DNA of 64,000 nucleotides from Pseudomonas sp. NBRC 111124. GTDB lineage: Bacteria; Pseudomonadota; Gammaproteobacteria; Pseudomonadales; Pseudomonadaceae. Position 1 is the stretch's first letter. The number at the start of each line of letters is the position of its first letter. Where the stretch lies: contig NZ_BCBA01000047.1 in assembly GCF_001320245.1 (NCBI RefSeq), positions 27,124 to 91,123 of the forward strand, in the 5' to 3' direction. Shown one piece after another: positions 43,807-52,250 of this stretch. The notes below the pieces were generated by a model. That model saw only the letters and a program-made list of their open reading frames with translations. It was not told the origin of the DNA and made no database searches. The translations under genes were made by a program, and so were the position numbers.

Positions 43807-44087
43807 AGATGGCCGACTGGCTGGCGCTGTACCAAAGCCATGCACTGGAGGTGCAAACCGAGCACCTGGGCAAGCTGGTGGGCTTCTTCACCAGCGAATT
43901 CGGCGAGGTGAACCATGTCGTGCACCTGTGGGCCTACGCCAGCCTCGACGAGCGCATGGCGCGCCGCGCCGCGATGGCTGCAGACCCACGTTGGGCGGAG
44001 TTCTCGCGGCGCAATCGGGAACTGGGGGCGGTGCTGCAGTTGCACTCGCGACTGCTGCGGCCCACGGGCTTTTCACCGCTGCAATAA
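43767..44087 (+). CDS. NIPSNAP family protein
   Basis: A 106-aa ferredoxin-like alpha/beta-barrel protein: MYYELRTYTLDPLKMADWLA is the classic NIPSNAP start and VNHVVHLWAYASLDERMARR the second half. NIPSNAP proteins are small dimeric barrels, often found in catabolic operons, possibly as isomerases or substrate carriers. CAGGAG lies 8 bases before the ATG, inside the preceding flavoprotein gene. It sits between two flavoprotein genes, so it probably serves the same pathway. Confidence 0.9.
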   Translation: MYYELRTYTLDPLKMADWLALYQSHALEVQTEHLGKLVGFFTSEFGEVNHVVHLWAYASLDERMARRAAMAADPRWAEFSRRNRELGAVLQLHSRLLRPTGFSPLQ

Positions 44088-44121
44088 ACGGCCCCTTCAA
44101 TAATCCGAGCGGAATACCAGC

Positions 44122-45792
44122 ATGCAACCCCTCGCGTGTGACGTACTTGTCATCGGCTCTGGCGCCTCGGGCCTGGCGGCCGCCGTTACTGCCGCGCATC
44201 ATGGCCTGAAGGTGATCGTCGCGGAAAAGGCCAGCCAGCTTGGCGGCACCAGTGCCTGGTCGGGGGGCTGGCTGTGGATTCCGCGTAACCCGCTGGCCAT
44301 CGCCGAAGGCATCATTGAAACCGACGATGCAGCCGAACGCTACCTGCGCGCCCAGACCCACGCTACCGAACTGGACACACGCCAGCGCGCCTTCCTGCGC
44401 CATGGCCCGGAGATGGTGGCGTTCTTCCAGCAACACACCGCCGTACAGTTCCAGTCGGGCAGCAAGATGCCCGACATGCGTGAAGGCGACGGCAGCGCGC
44501 GTGGCGGGCGCTCGCTGTGCGCGCTGCCGTTCGACGGTCGCTTGCTCGGCCCGTGGCTGCACATGCTGCGCCCGCCACTGGACATCGTCAGCCTGGCGGG
44601 CATGGGCATCGCCGGTGGCGCCGACATGGCCGCCTTCTTCAATGCGCGCCAATCGCCGAAAGCCGCCCTGCATGTCGGCAAGCGCTTGCTGCGCCATGGC
44701 CGCGACCTGCTGCTGCACCGCCGCGGCCTGCACTTGGTCAACGGCAATGCCCTGGTCGCGCGCCTGTTGCGCAGCGCCCTCGACCTCGGCGTAACAGTGC
44801 TCACCCACAAAGCAGCCACCCGCTTGCTCGGCGACGGGCGCATCGACGGTGCGCGGTTCGCCGATGGCCAGGTGGTGCGGGCACGCCGTGGCGTGGTCCT
44901 GGCCTGTGGCGGCTTTGCCCATGATCGCCAGCGCATTGCCGAGCTGATACCCCACGCGCCCGATGGCACGCAACATCACTCGGCCGCGCCGCCTGAAAAT
45001 AGCGGCGATGGCTTGCGCCTGGGCGAACAGGTCGGTGCCCAGGTCGGCGCGCTGGATCAGGCAGGCGCCTGGGCGCCAGTTTCCCGCGTGCCTCGGCGCG
45101 ACGGCAGCGTTGGCCACTTCCCGCACCTGATCGACCGCGCCAAGCCGGGTTTTATTGCCGTGCGCCGCGATGGCCGACGCTTCGTCAACGAAGCCGACTG
45201 CTACCACGACTTCATGAACGCGCTGTTCGCCGCCACACCAGCGGGCGAAGCGCACGAGGCCTGGTTGATCTGCGACCATGCTGCACAACGCCGCTACGGC
45301 ATCGGTTGGGCCAAGCCGTTCCCATTCCCGACCGGCTTCTATCAGCGCTGCGGTTACCTGTTGAGCGGCCAGTCCCTGGCAGCACTGGCGCAGCGCTGCG
45401 GGATCGATGCCGAACAGCTGCAGCGCACCGTGGCCGACTTCAATCGGCACGCCGCCAACGGCGAAGACCCGGCCTTCCAGCGCGGCAGCTCGGCTTACAA
45501 CAAGGCCCAAGGCGAGTCGCTGCACGAACCTAACCCCTCCTTGCGGCCCTTGCTGCACGGCCCTTTCCATGCAGTGAAACTGCTGCCCGGCAGCCTTGGC
45601 ACCTTCGCCGGCCTGCACACCGATGCTGCCGCACGCGTGCTCGATCACGCACAACAGCCAATACCCGGCCTGTTCGCGGTCGGCAACGACATGCACAGCG
45701 TGATGGCCGGGCATTACCCTAGCGGTGGGATCACCCTGGGGCCGGGCATGACGTTCGGCTATCTGGCCGGCAAGGCGCTGAGCGCTCCGTAA
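44122..45792 (+). CDS. FAD-dependent dehydrogenase, KstD-like family (2)
   Basis: A 556-aa flavoprotein related to the one at 54404 more than to 42055. Motifs: VIGSGASGLAAAVTAAHHG, AEKASQLGGTSAWSGGWLW, PRRDGSVGHFPHLIDRAKPG and the C-terminal HYPSGGITLGPGMTFGYLAG with the KstD-type Tyr/Gly positions. As the second desaturase of the operon it could introduce a second double bond in a ring ketone, leading to an aromatic ring; this is inference from the pair. It lies 34 bp after the NIPSNAP gene. Confidence 0.88.
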   Translation: MQPLACDVLVIGSGASGLAAAVTAAHHGLKVIVAEKASQLGGTSAWSGGWLWIPRNPLAIAEGIIETDDAAERYLRAQTHATELDTRQRAFLRHGPEMVAFFQQHTAVQFQSGSKMPDMREGDGSARGGRSLCALPFDGRLLGPWLHMLRPPLDIVSLAGMGIAGGADMAAFFNARQSPKAALHVGKRLLRHGRDLLLHRRGLHLVNGNALVARLLRSALDLGVTVLTHKAATRLLGDGRIDGARFADGQVVRARRGVVLACGGFAHDRQRIAELIPHAPDGTQHHSAAPPENSGDGLRLGEQVGAQVGALDQAGAWAPVSRVPRRDGSVGHFPHLIDRAKPGFIAVRRDGRRFVNEADCYHDFMNALFAATPAGEAHEAWLICDHAAQRRYGIGWAKPFPFPTGFYQRCGYLLSGQSLAALAQRCGIDAEQLQRTVADFNRHAANGEDPAFQRGSSAYNKAQGESLHEPNPSLRPLLHGPFHAVKLLPGSLGTFAGLHTDAAARVLDHAQQPIPGLFAVGNDMHSVMAGHYPSGGITLGPGMTFGYLAGKALSAP

Positions 45793-45805
45793 GCGTGGCG
45801 CTATC

Positions 45806-45820
45806 GTTCGATTATCGAAC
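45806..45820. promoter_or_regulatory. PcaR-like IclR operator before the MFS gene
   Basis: GTTCGATTATCGAAC is a perfect 15-bp palindrome resembling the P. putida PcaR site (GTTCGATAATCGCAC) and shares the CGATTATCG core with 41145-41157. It lies 134 bp before the MFS start, linking the transporter to the IclR regulator at 40325. Confidence 0.65.
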
Positions 45821-45954
45821 AGTAGCCCCTCCAGCGAATTGACGGTCGCCGATTCACTGCTCACCATGCAACGGCCTTGCGTGTAGCCCCTGCCTGGGGC
45901 CAGGTCACGTTCGAGAAAAAGCCGTTCATTACAATTTCAAGAAACGACCAGACT

Positions 45955-47277
45955 ATGAACCACTCCAAGCTCACTACCGCCAGCCCACGGCTGCCCTCCG
46001 CCGGTATCGGCGACAAGATCCGTGACGCCTTCGCCGTCGGCAAGACCCGTTGGGGCATGCTCGCCCTGGTCTTCTTCGCCACCACCCTGAACTACATCGA
46101 CCGCGCCGCACTCGGCATCATGCAGCCCGAACTGGCCAAGGCCATGAGCTGGACGGCGATGGACTACGCCAACATCAACTTCTGGTTCCAGGTCGGCTAC
46201 GCCGTCGGCTTCGTGCTGCAAGGCCGGTTGATCGACAAGGTCGGCGTCAAGCGCGCCTTCTTTGCCGCCGTGCTGCTGTGGAGCCTGGCCACCGGCGCCC
46301 ACGGCCTGGCCACCTCGGCGGCTGGCTTCATGGTCTGCCGCTTCATCCTCGGCCTGACCGAAGCGGCCAACTACCCGGCCTGCGTGAAGACCGTGCGCCT
46401 GTGGTTCCCTGCCGGCGAGCGTGCCATCGCCACCGGCCTGTTCAACGCCGGCACCAACGTCGGCGCCATGGTCACCCCGGCCCTGCTGCCGCTGATCCTC
46501 ACCGTCTGGGGCTGGCAGGCCGCGTTCATCGCCATGGGCTGCCTGGGCCTGGTCTGGCTGGTGTTTTGGGGCTTGAAGTACTTCAACCCGGAAGAGCACC
46601 CAAGTGTGCGCCAGAGCGAGCTCGACTACATCCAGCAGGACGTCGAGCCGCCGGTGGCGCGCCTGCCCTTCAGCCGCATCCTTGGCATGCGGGGCACCTG
46701 GGCGTTTGCCGTGGCCTACGCGATCACCGCGCCGGTGTTCTGGTTCTACCTGTACTGGCTGCCGCCGTTTCTCAACCAGCAGTACAACCTGGGCATCAGC
46801 GTGACCCAGATGGGCATCCCGCTGATGCTGATCTGGCTGACCGCCGACTTCGGCAGCATCGGTGGCGGCATCCTCTCCTCGTGGCTGATCGGCCGTGGCG
46901 TGCGCGCTACCACCGCGCGCCTGGTATCGATGCTGGTCTTCGCCTGCACCATGGTCAGCGTGACCTTCGCCGCCCATGCCAGCGGGCTGTGGATCGCGGT
47001 GCTGGCCATCGCCCTGGCGGTCGGCGCGCACCAGGCCTGGACGGCGAACATCTGGAGCTTGGTGATGGACTACACGCCCAAGCACCTGATCAGCACGGTC
47101 TTCGGCTTCGCCAGCATGTGCGCGGCGATTGGCGGCATGTTCATGACGCAGATCGTCGGCAGCGTGCTGATGGCGACGAACAACAACTATGCCGTGCTGT
47201 TCACCATGATCCCGGCCATGTACTTCCTGGCGTTGGTCTGGATGTACTTCATGGCGCCGCGCAAGATCGAAGCCTGA
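45955..47277 (+). CDS. MFS transporter, anion:cation symporter (ACS) type
   Basis: A 440-aa 12-helix importer related to ExuT/GudP and other sugar-acid and aromatic-acid carriers. Signature blocks are TTLNYIDRAALGIMQPELAK (helix 1), LIDKVGVKRAFFAAVLLWSL (loop 2-3), GLTEAANYPACVKTVRLWFP and GVRATTARLVSM. Proposed to bring in the acid used by the AroE-like/flavoprotein set: it follows the operon, has its own PcaR-like operator, and ends in a strong terminator. The start at 45955 is taken over a 26-codon extension because of the family N-terminus. Substrate unknown. Confidence 0.88.
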   Translation: MNHSKLTTASPRLPSAGIGDKIRDAFAVGKTRWGMLALVFFATTLNYIDRAALGIMQPELAKAMSWTAMDYANINFWFQVGYAVGFVLQGRLIDKVGVKRAFFAAVLLWSLATGAHGLATSAAGFMVCRFILGLTEAANYPACVKTVRLWFPAGERAIATGLFNAGTNVGAMVTPALLPLILTVWGWQAAFIAMGCLGLVWLVFWGLKYFNPEEHPSVRQSELDYIQQDVEPPVARLPFSRILGMRGTWAFAVAYAITAPVFWFYLYWLPPFLNQQYNLGISVTQMGIPLMLIWLTADFGSIGGGILSSWLIGRGVRATTARLVSMLVFACTMVSVTFAAHASGLWIAVLAIALAVGAHQAWTANIWSLVMDYTPKHLISTVFGFASMCAAIGGMFMTQIVGSVLMATNNNYAVLFTMIPAMYFLALVWMYFMAPRKIEA

Positions 47278-47303
47278 TAAGCGCGGATTCCAGTTACCTC
47301 GAT

Positions 47304-47326
47304 GGGGCCCTGACGGGCCCTTTTTT
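47304..47326 (+). terminator. Rho-independent terminator after the MFS gene
   Basis: GGGCCC-TGAC-GGGCCC followed by TTTTTT, 27 bases after the stop codon. A textbook intrinsic terminator that closes the transcript of the ring-oxidation set. Confidence 0.88.
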
Positions 47327-47442
47327 ATGCCCGCCCGGTGGGCCTGTGCTGACCTCATCGCCGGCAAGCCGACCACGAAAGCAGTAGGTCGCGTCTGACC
47401 CGTATCGACCCATGGCAATCAATCACATCTGTCCGCCCAAGG

Positions 47443-48387
47443 TTATCTCCCTTCAAGGACGTACTTGGGATCAGACTCCGAGGCGTGCCTACTCGACGAT
47501 GCTCCCGATTCAATCTGCCCTCGCACCCAGTCGACGAACGCCCGTATAGGCGGTTGCCCCAGCTTTTCCTTGCGGGCAACCAGGTAGTAAGCAAACCGCG
47601 AAGGCCATGGTCGGTCCACAGCCACCACCAGCCTGCCATGACGTATGTCTTCTTCGGCGTGCTGTGCCTGTACAAGCGCAATGCCCTGACTACTGACCGC
47701 CGCGCGCAACAACAGTAGATCTTCGTCAAAACTGGGGCCTCGGCGGCTACGGAGGTCGGGCTCGACGCCGTGGGCCTGCAGCCACAACGTCCAATCGGCG
47801 CGATCGGCGTCCTGCAACAGCGGGTAATGCAGGCAATCCTGCGGCTCATCCAGCGCTGGGCCGCAGGCCAGCAAGCCAGGGCTGGCAACTGGCAGCAATA
47901 CGGGGGCGAATAGCGGTATCGACTCCACTCCAGGGTAATCACCCAAACCATGGCGTAGAGCAATGTCGACCGGGTCACGGTGCAGGTCGGCAAGTTCGGC
48001 TGTGGACTGCACGCGTACGTCGATATCAGGGTGCAGCGCGTTGAAATCAGCCAGGCGTGGTACCAGCCAACTGGAAGCGAACGAAGATTGGGTGCTGATA
48101 TTAAGAGAATTGGCACGGGTCAGCACTTCTAGATCGAGTAGAGCGCTTTCGATTTGACCAAAGCCACGTGATAGCCCTGGGTAAAGACTTTCACCTGCCT
48201 CGGTGAGCTGCACGCCATAACGGTTTCGAGTCAGGAGGGTGACACCAAGACGGTCCTCCAGCAGGCGAATCTGCTGGCTGATAGCACCCGGCGTAACGCC
48301 CATGCGCTCGGCGGCGGACTTAAGGCTGCCTAGCCGAGTGGTTTCTGTGAAGGCGCGCAGCGCGAGCAAAGGCAAAACGGCACCCAT
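47443..48387 (-). CDS. LysR-family regulator (GcvA-like)
   Basis: A 314-aa LTTR. HTH domain residues 7-65 (FTETTRLGSLKSAAERMGVT, TPGAISQQIRLLE), sensor domain from about 90 (NISTQSSFASSWLVPRLADF, typical GcvA-type block). Divergent from the GST/LLM flavoprotein operon, 123 bp away, so it probably controls those genes and itself. A TCAT-N8-ATGA dyad lies in the gap. Confidence 0.9.
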   Translation of the reverse strand: MGAVLPLLALRAFTETTRLGSLKSAAERMGVTPGAISQQIRLLEDRLGVTLLTRNRYGVQLTEAGESLYPGLSRGFGQIESALLDLEVLTRANSLNISTQSSFASSWLVPRLADFNALHPDIDVRVQSTAELADLHRDPVDIALRHGLGDYPGVESIPLFAPVLLPVASPGLLACGPALDEPQDCLHYPLLQDADRADWTLWLQAHGVEPDLRSRRGPSFDEDLLLLRAAVSSQGIALVQAQHAEEDIRHGRLVVAVDRPWPSRFAYYLVARKEKLGQPPIRAFVDWVRGQIESGASSSRHASESDPKYVLEGR

Positions 48388-48414
48388 TTAAAACCAACCT
48401 TAGAAAAACTGAAG

Positions 48415-48430
48415 TCATGACCAGGAATGA
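48415..48430. promoter_or_regulatory. Candidate LysR box (T-N11-A)
   Basis: TCAT-GACCAGGA-ATGA, an interrupted dyad fitting T-N11-A, 28 bp upstream of the lysR start and 81 bp upstream of the GST start. Only pattern and position support it. Confidence 0.4.
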
Positions 48431-48510
48431 TCGTTAGTTGGCCCGTAAAAGAGGATTTAGCATGGCCACCCTGCAAACCTACCATGGATCAGTTTTACTA
48501 AGGTGAACAC

Positions 48511-49146
48511 ATGCAAGATCCGGCACTTGTGCTTTACACCGACAGTTCCCCTAACGGTTTCAAGATCACCATTGCTCTTGAAGAGTTGGAACTGCCTTAT
48601 CGCCTCGTCCATGTGAACATCGCTCTGGGCGAGCATCGGCAGGCTGACTTTTTGGCACTCAACCCAGCAGGGCGGATTCCGGTATTGGTCGATCACGAAG
48701 CGGGCATCGTGCTGTTCGAGTCGGCAGCGATTCTGTTGTACCTGGCGCAATACAGCGGCCAACTGCTCGAACAGGCCACGCAGCCGCGCTGGGAGGCGAT
48801 TACCTGGTTGATGTACCACAGCGCGAGCATGGGCCCTTTGCTGGGGCAGCGTGTGCACTTCGAATGCTTCGAGGCCACACCTGATCTTGTCGCGCAAAAG
48901 CGGTATCGCACCCTTACTGAAGATGCCTTCGCCCTTCTCGACCAACAGCTTGCCACACGTGAATGGCTGGCCGGCGAAGCTTATTCGATTGCAGACATTG
49001 CCAGCTTCGCCTGGCTACACGTTGCCGCGATCGTGGGTTTCGACTTCAGCGTCTACGAGAACCTCCGTCGCTGGTACCGCCAAGTCGAGCAGCGCCCGGC
49101 TGTACAGCGCGGCATTCGTATTCCCGCTCCGGCCACTGGCCCTTGA
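48511..49146 (+). CDS. Glutathione S-transferase
   Basis: A 211-aa GST with an N-terminal thioredoxin-like domain (LYTDSSPNGFKITIALEELE; Ser/Asn near residues 13-15 likely activate GSH; NPAGRIPVLVD holds the cis-Pro; LFESAAILLYLA holds the gamma-glutamyl-binding Glu-Ser) and an alpha-helical C-terminal domain (LAGEAYSIADIASFAWL). Similar to YfcG/Ure2-type bacterial GSTs with disulfide reductase or conjugation roles. Followed 13 bp later by an LLM flavoprotein, probably the same operon under the divergent LysR. Confidence 0.92.
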   Translation: MQDPALVLYTDSSPNGFKITIALEELELPYRLVHVNIALGEHRQADFLALNPAGRIPVLVDHEAGIVLFESAAILLYLAQYSGQLLEQATQPRWEAITWLMYHSASMGPLLGQRVHFECFEATPDLVAQKRYRTLTEDAFALLDQQLATREWLAGEAYSIADIASFAWLHVAAIVGFDFSVYENLRRWYRQVEQRPAVQRGIRIPAPATGP

Positions 49147-49159
49147 CCAAGGACTGTCC

Positions 49160-50185
49160 ATGACGCTCAACAACATCAAAGGCGCAAGCGCTGATGCCTT
49201 CGCTCTGCATCCAGGTTACCGCCGCATGTTTGCCCAGGGTCAATTGACCCTGGGAATTTACCTGCCACTTCGCTTCTATGACGGTGACATGGGTGTGCTT
49301 AACGGACAGGCGCGACTGGTCAGCGAAGTCGACCACCTGGGTTTCGCCGCCGTGTGGGTACGTGATGTGCCCTTGTACGATCCGGCTTTCGGCGACGCAG
49401 GTCAGGTTTTCGATCCTTTCACCTACCTGGCCTACCTGACAGCCCATACACGCACCATCGCACTGGCAACCGGAAGTGCGATCTTCGCTCTGCGCCACCC
49501 CATCGACCTGGCCAAAGCTGCGGCCACTCTCGACTGCCTGTCAGGTGGCCGTCTGGTGTTGGGTATTGCCTCAGGCGACCGCCCTGTAGAGTTTCCCGCC
49601 TATGGCCTGGCCCATGACGAACGCGGGGAGCGTTTCGTGCAAAGCGTGGACTATTTCCGTCAGTTGCTGACAGACAGTTGCTTGCCAGTCGATACGCCGT
49701 TGGGGCAGTTGGAGAGGGCCCACCTGCTCCCCAAGCCCGTCACGGGACGTATCCCGTTGTTGGTGACCGGCTCATCACGTCAATCCATGCAGTGGCTCGG
49801 CGAGCAAGCCGATGGCTGGATTACATACCCCGACACCACCCACAATGCACTCGGTCCTCGGCGGCTCGCCGAAAAAATCCGAGGCTGGAGAGCGGCCATT
49901 CCTGGAGGCGGCTTCCGCCCTCATGTCACCAATGAATGGATCGATCTCGATGAAAACCCAGACTTCCCGCGGACACCGCTACAGGGCGGCTATGTATTGC
50001 GCACAGGCCGCAACGGATTGATCGAGCTGCTGCATGAGTGGCGCGAGGCAGGCGTCAACCACGCGGCGCTTGGCATTCAGATGGCACAGCGCCCAGCGCA
50101 GGAGGTCATCCGGGAGCTGGCGGAAGAAGTGCTGCCACTCTTTCCATCGTTAGCTGGGCCAGAGCCCCATGCGCAAAACTGGTAG
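49160..50185 (+). CDS. LLM-class flavin-dependent oxidoreductase
   Basis: A 341-aa luciferase-like monooxygenase. Blocks: LTLGIYLPLRFYDGDMGVLN, AAVWVRDVPLYDPAFGDAGQ, ALATGSAIFALRHPIDLAKA (flavin phosphate region) and LVLGIASGDRPVEFPAYGL. AAGGA seven bases upstream marks the start. The gene's partner GST suggests detoxification or oxidation of an electrophile; substrate unknown. Distinct from the DszA-type enzyme at 9803. Confidence 0.9.
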   Translation: MTLNNIKGASADAFALHPGYRRMFAQGQLTLGIYLPLRFYDGDMGVLNGQARLVSEVDHLGFAAVWVRDVPLYDPAFGDAGQVFDPFTYLAYLTAHTRTIALATGSAIFALRHPIDLAKAAATLDCLSGGRLVLGIASGDRPVEFPAYGLAHDERGERFVQSVDYFRQLLTDSCLPVDTPLGQLERAHLLPKPVTGRIPLLVTGSSRQSMQWLGEQADGWITYPDTTHNALGPRRLAEKIRGWRAAIPGGGFRPHVTNEWIDLDENPDFPRTPLQGGYVLRTGRNGLIELLHEWREAGVNHAALGIQMAQRPAQEVIRELAEEVLPLFPSLAGPEPHAQNW

Positions 50186-50297
50186 CGGGTAATGGTGGTT
50201 GCCCGTTTCAACGGAACGCGAAGCCGCCTACGCTAGTGTCCGCTATGGGTCGGAAACAGACACAGGCTGTCCTTGCGCTGCGCCCGATGAAACGCCT

Positions 50298-50324
50298 CCT
50301 CGTGCCTAGTTCGCAGGCACGAGG
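50298..50324. terminator. Bidirectional hairpin overlapping the cupin stop
   Basis: CCTCGTGCCT-AGTTCGC-AGGCACGAGG, a 10-bp stem that overlaps the stop codon of the minus-strand cupin gene and follows the LLM gene by 112 bases. No T-run seen. Confidence 0.5.
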
Positions 50325-50665
50325 ATCACGAAGTTCTTTTTCATGTCCTCAAGCACGGTCCATTTGCCCTTGGCGCCCGGTTCGATAATGAACGTGTCGC
50401 CAGCGCCCAGTGTGACGGGGGCGCAACCCTCGAGCTCGATAACGCAGCGCCCACTCAGGACATGGCAGAACTCCCAGACCTTGTAGTCGATGCGCCACGC
50501 CCCGGTGCTGGCTTCCCATTCACCGGAAATGCGCCCTTGCTGTTCATCGTGATAATACTTGGAAGTCAGCGTATGCGGGGTACCTTCCACGACTTCTCCA
50601 AAAAAGGGCAGGTCGCGCACCGGTTGGATATCCAGTTCGCGGAACACGGTCAGTTGCTTGCTCAT
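50306..50665 (-). CDS. Small cupin-fold protein
   Basis: A 119-aa cupin (MSKQLTVFRELDIQPVRDLP start). The beta-barrel includes VWEFCHVLSGRCVIELEGCA and LGAGDTFIIEPGAKGKWTVL, resembling the EutQ/DUF861-type cupin group (cupin_3), with few histidines. Function is not known; such proteins are often binding or epimerase-like. It overlaps the upstream GNAT gene by 4 bases and is transcribed after it. Confidence 0.82.
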   Translation of the reverse strand: MSKQLTVFRELDIQPVRDLPFFGEVVEGTPHTLTSKYYHDEQQGRISGEWEASTGAWRIDYKVWEFCHVLSGRCVIELEGCAPVTLGAGDTFIIEPGAKGKWTVLEDMKKNFVILVPAN

Positions 50666-51255
50666 GGTTTTCTCTCGAGTACGTTGTGGCCAGGGCGATA
50701 CATCAAATAGGCTTCACCGGTTACGCCCAGCATCGGGTGTGCAACGATCTGGCAGGTTTTAACAATCTGAAAGCCGTGACGTTCGTAGAAGCGGCGTGCA
50801 CCGTGGTTTTCGGCATAATCGATCAGGCATAGCCCATTCAGGCCAGCGTCATCAGCGCGCTGCTGGGCGTGTCGGAGAAACTCGACGCCCAGCCCCTGGC
50901 TGCGCCAGGCCTCATCCAGTGCCAGGCTGGATATGTACAAGGTGTCGGGTATTTCCAGGTCGGAGTAAGGCGCGAGGACCGGGTCTGTTTCGGCAGGCCG
51001 GTCAGGGATCTCGCGCAAGGCGTAGCTGTGCATCATGCCGATGACGCGCCCCTCGAAAATGGCCATCAGGCAGTTCTTGTAGGAGAAGTCGCCCTGCTCC
51101 CTGGCATAGCGAGATGCACCGACACTCAGCAATGCTTCGCCAGGCGCGGCAAGCTTGCTCCAGATGTAATCGGCCATGCCCTCCGATGTCAGTTGAAAGA
51201 AGCGCGCAATATCGTGCGCGTCCGACGCTTGAGCGGGTCTGAAGTCGATAGGCAT
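50662..51255 (-). CDS. GNAT family N-acetyltransferase
   Basis: A 197-aa acetyltransferase. The acetyl-CoA motif RSQGLGVEFLRHAQQRA follows YISSLALDEAW (about residues 120-150) and the C-terminal ENHGARRFYERHGFQIV is the standard GNAT end. MPIDFRPAQASDAHDIARFF is the typical start, taken at 51255; an extension to 51327 is unsupported. Coupled to the cupin gene by ATGA. Confidence 0.85.
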   Translation of the reverse strand: MPIDFRPAQASDAHDIARFFQLTSEGMADYIWSKLAAPGEALLSVGASRYAREQGDFSYKNCLMAIFEGRVIGMMHSYALREIPDRPAETDPVLAPYSDLEIPDTLYISSLALDEAWRSQGLGVEFLRHAQQRADDAGLNGLCLIDYAENHGARRFYERHGFQIVKTCQIVAHPMLGVTGEAYLMYRPGHNVLERKP

Positions 51256-51411
51256 GTACAGTGCTCTGTTGGGACCAGGTGGCAGGGTAGCCGGGTTGAA
51301 CGGTTGCCACCTTGCTCTGGGCGACACCGTCAGTACGGCGCGCGACGCCTGTCATCACCTGCTTGATCGAGCAAGGCATTTGCTCTCACAGGCGTGCCCC
51401 GTGCCATGAGC

Positions 51412-52227
51412 TCAGACGCTGGCGAGTACGGCCTTGGCCTTCTCCAGCGCCATGCGTGCGCGCTGCTCGGCGCTGATGCCCTGCTCCATCAGTTGCCGGG
51501 TGGGGATCTCCAGGCTCAACGGCACGGTCGCTGGCAAACCGCGCAACAGGCCCACCAGGTCGGCATCGCCCTCCCCCGGGAAACGCCGTTCGTTGCGCGC
51601 CTGGCGCAGGATCTCGTCCATGTCGGCCGGCACCGGCCCGGCGACGTCGCACAGCTGGGCATAGCGCATGCACTGCGCTGGCAACAGCGCGAGGTCGTCC
51701 AGCGAGGAACGCGAGCGGTTGAAGTGGAAGGCATCGACCAGCACGCAGCCATTGGCCCGGTCGGCGTTGGCCACCACGCGCATGGCCTGGCGCAGGTCGC
51801 GCACGTCGGTCCAGGGCATGAATTCCAGGTGCGGGTGGATGCCATAGCCAGCGGCCAGATCGCACAGTTCGGCAAAGCGCGCGGTGAGGCGCGCTTCAAC
51901 CGGGTCGTTGCCAGCCACCAGCAGTTCGGTGCCGCCCAGTTCCGCACCGATCGCCAGGATCGGTTCGAAATCGGCCACGCAGGTGTCAGGTTTGAGCCGC
52001 AGGATTTCCAGGTCGAGCACCTTGATGCCGGTGTCGCGCAGGCGCGCTTGGGTCTGCCGGCGCAGGTCGGCGTTAGCCACCAGCGGGAAGTGCTGCTCCT
52101 GCTCGGTGGCCGGCACCAGGCGCAGGCCCACGTGGCTGTAACCGGCGCGTGCGGCGGCTTCCACCATGTCCGGCGGGGACAGTTCGAGCACCGTCAGGGC
52201 GGCGAGGGAAAAGATTCGGTCGGTCAT
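51412..52227 (-). CDS. Sugar phosphate isomerase/epimerase-like TIM-barrel protein
   Basis: A 271-aa AP-endonuclease-2-type TIM barrel (IolE/IolI, QuiC-like). Metal-site regions are HLEFMPW (Glu), CVLVDAFHFNRS (Asp, His), QLCDVAGP (Asp) and LSLEIPT (Glu), at about residues 138, 168, 195 and 245. The fold includes 3-dehydroshikimate dehydratases, inosose dehydratases and sugar epimerases. It lies 23 bp after the Gfo/Idh dehydrogenase gene. Dehydration or isomerisation of the ketone made by that dehydrogenase is the likely job. Confidence 0.87.
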   Translation of the reverse strand: MTDRIFSLAALTVLELSPPDMVEAAARAGYSHVGLRLVPATEQEQHFPLVANADLRRQTQARLRDTGIKVLDLEILRLKPDTCVADFEPILAIGAELGGTELLVAGNDPVEARLTARFAELCDLAAGYGIHPHLEFMPWTDVRDLRQAMRVVANADRANGCVLVDAFHFNRSRSSLDDLALLPAQCMRYAQLCDVAGPVPADMDEILRQARNERRFPGEGDADLVGLLRGLPATVPLSLEIPTRQLMEQGISAEQRARMALEKAKAVLASV

Positions 52228-52250
52228 GTCATTTACCTAAAGACGAGAAA

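Noticed and set aside
43888..45867. Long open frame on the minus strand (about 660 codons)
   Set aside because: It lies wholly opposite the well-supported flavoprotein gene at 44122, has no recognisable domain and an Arg/Gly/His-rich composition typical of antisense frames in high-GC DNA.
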